From positions 1 through 8,243 of the forward strand of contig JBFXEO010000133.1 of assembly GCA_050180015.1 (NCBI GenBank): DNA of 8,243 nucleotides, in the 5' to 3' direction. Positions 5,602-8,243 of this stretch are shown here, one piece after another. The stretch comes from JBFXEO01 sp050180015 (GTDB lineage Bacteria; Bacteroidota; Bacteroidia; Bacteroidales; Tenuifilaceae). The position numbers and the translations under genes were made by a program. The notes under the pieces were generated by a model that saw nothing but the letters and a program-made list of their open reading frames with translations, was not told where the DNA came from and made no database searches. Position 1 is the stretch's first letter; every line of letters begins with the position of its first letter.

Positions 5602-6411
5602 CTAGTAAATAACAAACTGCATGAAATAGTTCACCCGTTCATCGGGTGAAATGCTGAATAGCCACGTAGAGATATCCTCGAAGGAAGTTATTTGATCATC
5701 ATCCTGATTTAACCTAAAATTGATATACGGAATATTTCTTTTGGTAAATACGAAAAGGAGTTTATTCTTTTCAGGTTCTTGGGTGGTTTTTTCCAGCACA
5801 TACCCATCGAGCAAGCTGCTTTGGGGAAACGTTACAGTTTCGCCAGCCTTAAACTTTTTTGATTTTTCGTAGGGATTTGGAAAAATCATCGAGGCACTAT
5901 TCTCGTACAGGTTAAAAATATTCAGGTAGCAATCAATGGTAGGGGTAATGGTGTACTGCATTTTATCACCATTCTGGTAGCCCTGTTTAATACCGTCAAT
6001 ATTTACCCTGAAAGCAGGATCGGGCCCGTTTGTGTATAGGATTATATCGGCATCAATGGTTACCTCAACGTAAAAGTTATTGAACTCATCTATCCCTTTA
6101 TCCGCGTTCATGGTGTAACTCTTAACCGCTCCCCTGATTTCCGATTGCATATCGGACATAAAAACCTCGTCGAACTTACTGCCAACTTCGCTTTTGAATA
6201 GGAAATCGTACGATTGTATATGCTCCGACACACCGGCCATCTTTAACGCGTTGAGTTTTGCCTCGGCCAAGGCACGGCCTTTGGCTTCATCCTCATTTAT
6301 GCTTCCGGCTATAACTTGTTTACCTTTAACTCCGGTAATATGAATAATATCCTGCCCCAATACCAGTATTACTTGAAATGTGGCCAGCAGGGTAACTATT
6401 AGGTTTTTCAT
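5602..6411 (-). CDS. Secreted DUF4384-domain protein of unknown function
   Basis: I chose the ATG at 6411 because it gives a proper signal peptide, MKNLIVTLLATFQVILVLG, with cleavage before Gln20; the frame stays open to 6465 but the extra 18 residues precede the signal peptide and look untranslated. The 269-residue product has two parts. Residues about 30-125 (Glu-Ala-Lys-Gly-Arg-Ala-Leu-Ala-Glu-Ala-Lys helix, then a segment ending in YVEVTIDADI) resemble the LPP20/FlgT N-terminal fold seen in envelope proteins. Residues about 130-235 fit DUF4384: Tyr-Xaa-Asn-Gly-Asp-Lys, a YLNIFNL strand, IFPNPYE and an Ala-Gly-Glu-Thr...Phe-Pro segment. Such proteins sit in the periplasm or outer envelope, with unknown function. 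There is no lipobox. A minus-strand TATTATTG (6474-6481) is a one-mismatch -7 box, but no good -33 box accompanies it. It converges on btuG and shares the terminator; nothing links it to B12. Confidence 0.75.
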   Translation of the reverse strand: MKNLIVTLLATFQVILVLGQDIIHITGVKGKQVIAGSINEDEAKGRALAEAKLNALKMAGVSEHIQSYDFLFKSEVGSKFDEVFMSDMQSEIRGAVKSYTMNADKGIDEFNNFYVEVTIDADIILYTNGPDPAFRVNIDGIKQGYQNGDKMQYTITPTIDCYLNIFNLYENSASMIFPNPYEKSKKFKAGETVTFPQSSLLDGYVLEKTTQEPEKNKLLFVFTKRNIPYINFRLNQDDDQITSFEDISTWLFSISPDERVNYFMQFVIY

Positions 6412-6647
6412 AAACTTGAGGTTTAAATGGATTGTCATGTAAAAATAGGATAATTTACCAGACAAAAAACGTGCAATAATATGATGTTAACGTATTTATT
6501 TCTCGAATTGACGCTACCGCCTTAAGGCACTTTAAACTTAGTTGATTCTGCCTCAGAAAGCCCTGAACTCAGAAGGTTTCGGTAGATTACGCGAAGTATT
6601 TCTTGGGAAACATAAACAAAGAGCTGTTTTTTAAGGGTAGCCTTTCG

Positions 6648-7349
6648 CTAACCGTTGGAGAACGAAAATGGTAATACCTTCCTGGGTTCGATACCTTGCG
6701 GCGTAACTGTTACCTGCAAAGGGATAATTTCGACTCCGTTGTCGTAAGCGGTTTTCAGTTTTTCTGCATAGTTTTTATCTATACCCCAGGCAGGGGTAAA
6801 TATTTCAACATCGGTACGTTGAATGATATACAGCATAACAGCCCTGCAGCCTTCCGATTTTGTCTTCACCAGAGTTTCTAAATGCTTCTGTCCACGTTTG
6901 GTGATTGCATCGGGGAATTGGGCGTAAATACCGTCTTTTAGCGAAACATTTTTAACCTCCACAAAACACCTTTCGGCATCGTTTTCGGCATAAACATCGA
7001 ATCGGCTATCGTCGAATTTGGTTTCTGGCTTTATGGTTGTGTAACCCGATAGTTGGGGAATTAGATTGTTTTTGAGAATATCCACTGCAATTTTATTAGG
7101 GTTTAAGGTATTTACACCAACCCAGGAACCATCTATTTTTATCATTTCCCATGTATGGCGGGTTCTACGGTTCGGATTCATGCTGTCTGATAGGTAAACT
7201 TCCGCATTTTCTTCCAGGCAACTTTTCATTGATCCAGAGTTTGTGCAGTGCGCTGTAATAATTGTCCCATCGTCGAGTTTTATATCGGCCAAAAAACGTT
7301 TATAGCGCTTAATCAGGTAGCCATGTACCAGCGGGCTTGGGAAACGCAT
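6648..7349 (-). CDS. sfsA: SfsA family DNA/RNA nuclease-like protein
   Basis: A 233-residue cytoplasmic protein matching SfsA over its full length (usual size 230-240). The N-terminal part is an OB-like nucleic-acid-binding domain with the family motif around Cys35-Thr-Asn37-Ser-Gly-Ser-Met41 (most homologues have Cys-Pro-Asn-Thr) and Arg-Arg-Thr...His-Thr-Trp-Glu. The C-terminal part carries the PD-(D/E)XK nuclease-type core: Asp118 in SRFDVY and Glu131-Val-Lys133 in FVEVKN, followed by FPDAITKRGQKHL. SfsA was named as a sugar fermentation stimulation protein in E. coli; nuclease activity is inferred from the fold and its cellular role remains unclear. The ATG at 7349 gives the conserved N-terminus. 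It lies 105 bp downstream of the flavoprotein gene on the same strand and may be co-transcribed. Confidence 0.93.
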   Translation of the reverse strand: MRFPSPLVHGYLIKRYKRFLADIKLDDGTIITAHCTNSGSMKSCLEENAEVYLSDSMNPNRRTRHTWEMIKIDGSWVGVNTLNPNKIAVDILKNNLIPQLSGYTTIKPETKFDDSRFDVYAENDAERCFVEVKNVSLKDGIYAQFPDAITKRGQKHLETLVKTKSEGCRAVMLYIIQRTDVEIFTPAWGIDKNYAEKLKTAYDNGVEIIPLQVTVTPQGIEPRKVLPFSFSNG

Positions 7350-7454
7350 ACTTATTTTTTTAGATGATGCCTTACCTTTTGGGGTATAGCGAATTTGTAC
7401 TATCCATGAAATGCAATACGTTGATACGATAACCCTGAATGGAAGACTGCACGG

Positions 7455-8243
7455 CTAATCGCTGTAAAGCGGGCACGATTCCGGTTTCGAGAAACGCTTA
7501 CATCGCGGTTGGCAGTCTATGCAGGCAATGACCGGCCCGTTGCTTTTTGCCTTATTTGCCCATTGAGAATCGGTAAGCATATCGCGGCCTATGGCGGCGA
7601 AGTCGGCCAGCCCGGTTTCAATTAATTTCGATGCACGCTCTGGCGTTTTTACCTGGTTAACCACAATTACCGGAATTTTAACGTGTTTTTTTATTTCGGT
7701 TCCCATGTAAATTATAGAGTTAAACCCAAACCCCCGGGGAACATCAGCATTTATGCCTTTTTCGCCACCGTGCGAGGCGTGAATAATATCAACTCCAAAT
7801 TTCTCCAGCATTTGGGCTATTTCAATGCCATCGGAGAGGGTAGGGGAGCACGCCCCCAGGCGGTAGTCAAGTATAAAATTCTTATCGGTGGATATTTTTA
7901 TCCCTTCAATTATTTCCCTTGCAAGGCGCAACCTGTTGTCGCGATTGCCCCCATACTCATCGGTACGATGGTTAATGGCCGATGAGGCAAACTGGTTTAG
8001 CAAGTAGCCATGTGCACCGTGCAATTCAACCCCATCGAACCCTGCTTTTTCGGCACGCTTTGCTGCGGCTATAAAATTATCGCGAATGGTATGGGTTTGC
8101 TCAACCGTTAATTCTACGGAACGTTCATTCTCAGGATCGATGGATGGCCCGTAGGCAAAATCGGAAACAGCTTTGCGGGTAAGTAGCCCTGAATGTTGAA
8201 TTTGGAGCAGTACCACAGCACCATGCTTATGGCAAGCATTGAC
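7455..8243 (-). CDS. NADH:flavin oxidoreductase, Old Yellow Enzyme family (5' partial)
   Basis: The frame is open to the right edge and reads His-Lys-His-Gly-Ala before QIQHSG, so the GTG at 8216 is internal and roughly the first quarter of the protein is outside the window. The visible 262 residues are the FMN-binding TIM barrel of the OYE family: QIQHSG, the active-site GVELHGAHGYLLNQF, RTDEYGG with NRLRL, and the phosphate-binding DFAAIGRDMLTDSQW. The last 22 residues contain Cys-x2-Cys-x3-Cys-x8-Cys (coding positions about 7458-7523), resembling the 4Fe-4S ligand set after the barrel in 2,4-dienoyl-CoA reductase (FadH) and related enoate reductases (Cys-x2-Cys-x3-Cys-x11-Cys). The FAD/NAD(P)H domain that follows in those enzymes is absent; the protein stops five residues after the last Cys. 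It is probably an ene-reductase acting on activated double bonds, with unknown substrate and electron donor. Confidence 0.88.
   Translation of the reverse strand, partial: VNACHKHGAVVLLQIQHSGLLTRKAVSDFAYGPSIDPENERSVELTVEQTHTIRDNFIAAAKRAEKAGFDGVELHGAHGYLLNQFASSAINHRTDEYGGNRDNRLRLAREIIEGIKISTDKNFILDYRLGACSPTLSDGIEIAQMLEKFGVDIIHASHGGEKGINADVPRGFGFNSIIYMGTEIKKHVKIPVIVVNQVKTPERASKLIETGLADFAAIGRDMLTDSQWANKAKSNGPVIACIDCQPRCKRFSKPESCPLYSD

Noticed and set aside
6412..6465. Upstream extension of the DUF4384-type gene to 6465
   Set aside because: The 18 added residues would place extra polar and aromatic residues before a complete signal peptide that starts at 6411.
6636..6653. Small hairpin GGTAGC/GCTAACC overlapping the sfsA stop codon
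   Set aside because: The stem has a bulge, and the minus-strand sequence after it is A-rich with no U-tract, so it is not a convincing terminator.
7683..7985. 100-codon plus-strand frame opposite the flavoprotein gene
   Set aside because: Antisense to conserved OYE motifs with no domain of its own.
1..8243. CRISPR array, transposase, integrase or phage genes
   Set aside because: None seen: there are no regularly spaced direct repeats and no recognisable recombinase motifs, although the tRNA gene would be a possible integration site.

Overview
The window looks like chromosomal DNA of a Bacteroidota bacterium, probably order Bacteroidales. The evidence is a B12 receptor of the BtuB type paired with a BtuG-type surface lipoprotein, a lipoprotein surface-export signal (Cys followed by Ser-Asp-Asp-Asp), promoter boxes of the Bacteroidota form (TTTG, about 20 bp, TAnnTTTG), a DAHP synthase fused to a C-terminal chorismate mutase, and no clear Shine-Dalgarno sequences. 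The species cannot be named from the sequence.

Layout. Positions 2-1750 (+) hold the end of an isoprenylcysteine/phospholipid methyltransferase-like membrane protein and, 18 bp later, the fused DAHP synthase/chorismate mutase of aromatic amino acid synthesis. Positions 1751-1997 contain no convincing gene but a chain of short palindromes, the last of which is the terminator of a minus-strand tRNA-Arg(TCT) at 1998-2071. Positions 2194-5575 (+) form a self-contained vitamin B12 uptake unit: promoter, cobalamin riboswitch, a long leader with further hairpins, btuB, a btuG-like lipoprotein gene, and a terminator. From 5602 to the right edge all genes are on the minus strand: a secreted DUF4384-type protein that converges on the B12 unit and shares its terminator, then sfsA, then a partial Old Yellow Enzyme-type flavoprotein with a four-cysteine tail.

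How it works together. The main functional unit is B12 acquisition. When adenosylcobalamin or a related corrinoid is scarce, the riboswitch should allow expression of the TonB-dependent outer-membrane channel (BtuB) and the cell-surface beta-propeller (BtuG-like) that captures cobalamin and hands it over. The inner-membrane transporter genes are not in this window. The other genes are housekeeping or of unknown role and show no obvious link to B12. I found no CRISPR array, transposase or phage gene. The least explained DNA is the palindrome-rich spacer at 1800-1984, the leader between the riboswitch and btuB, and the small secreted DUF4384-type protein.
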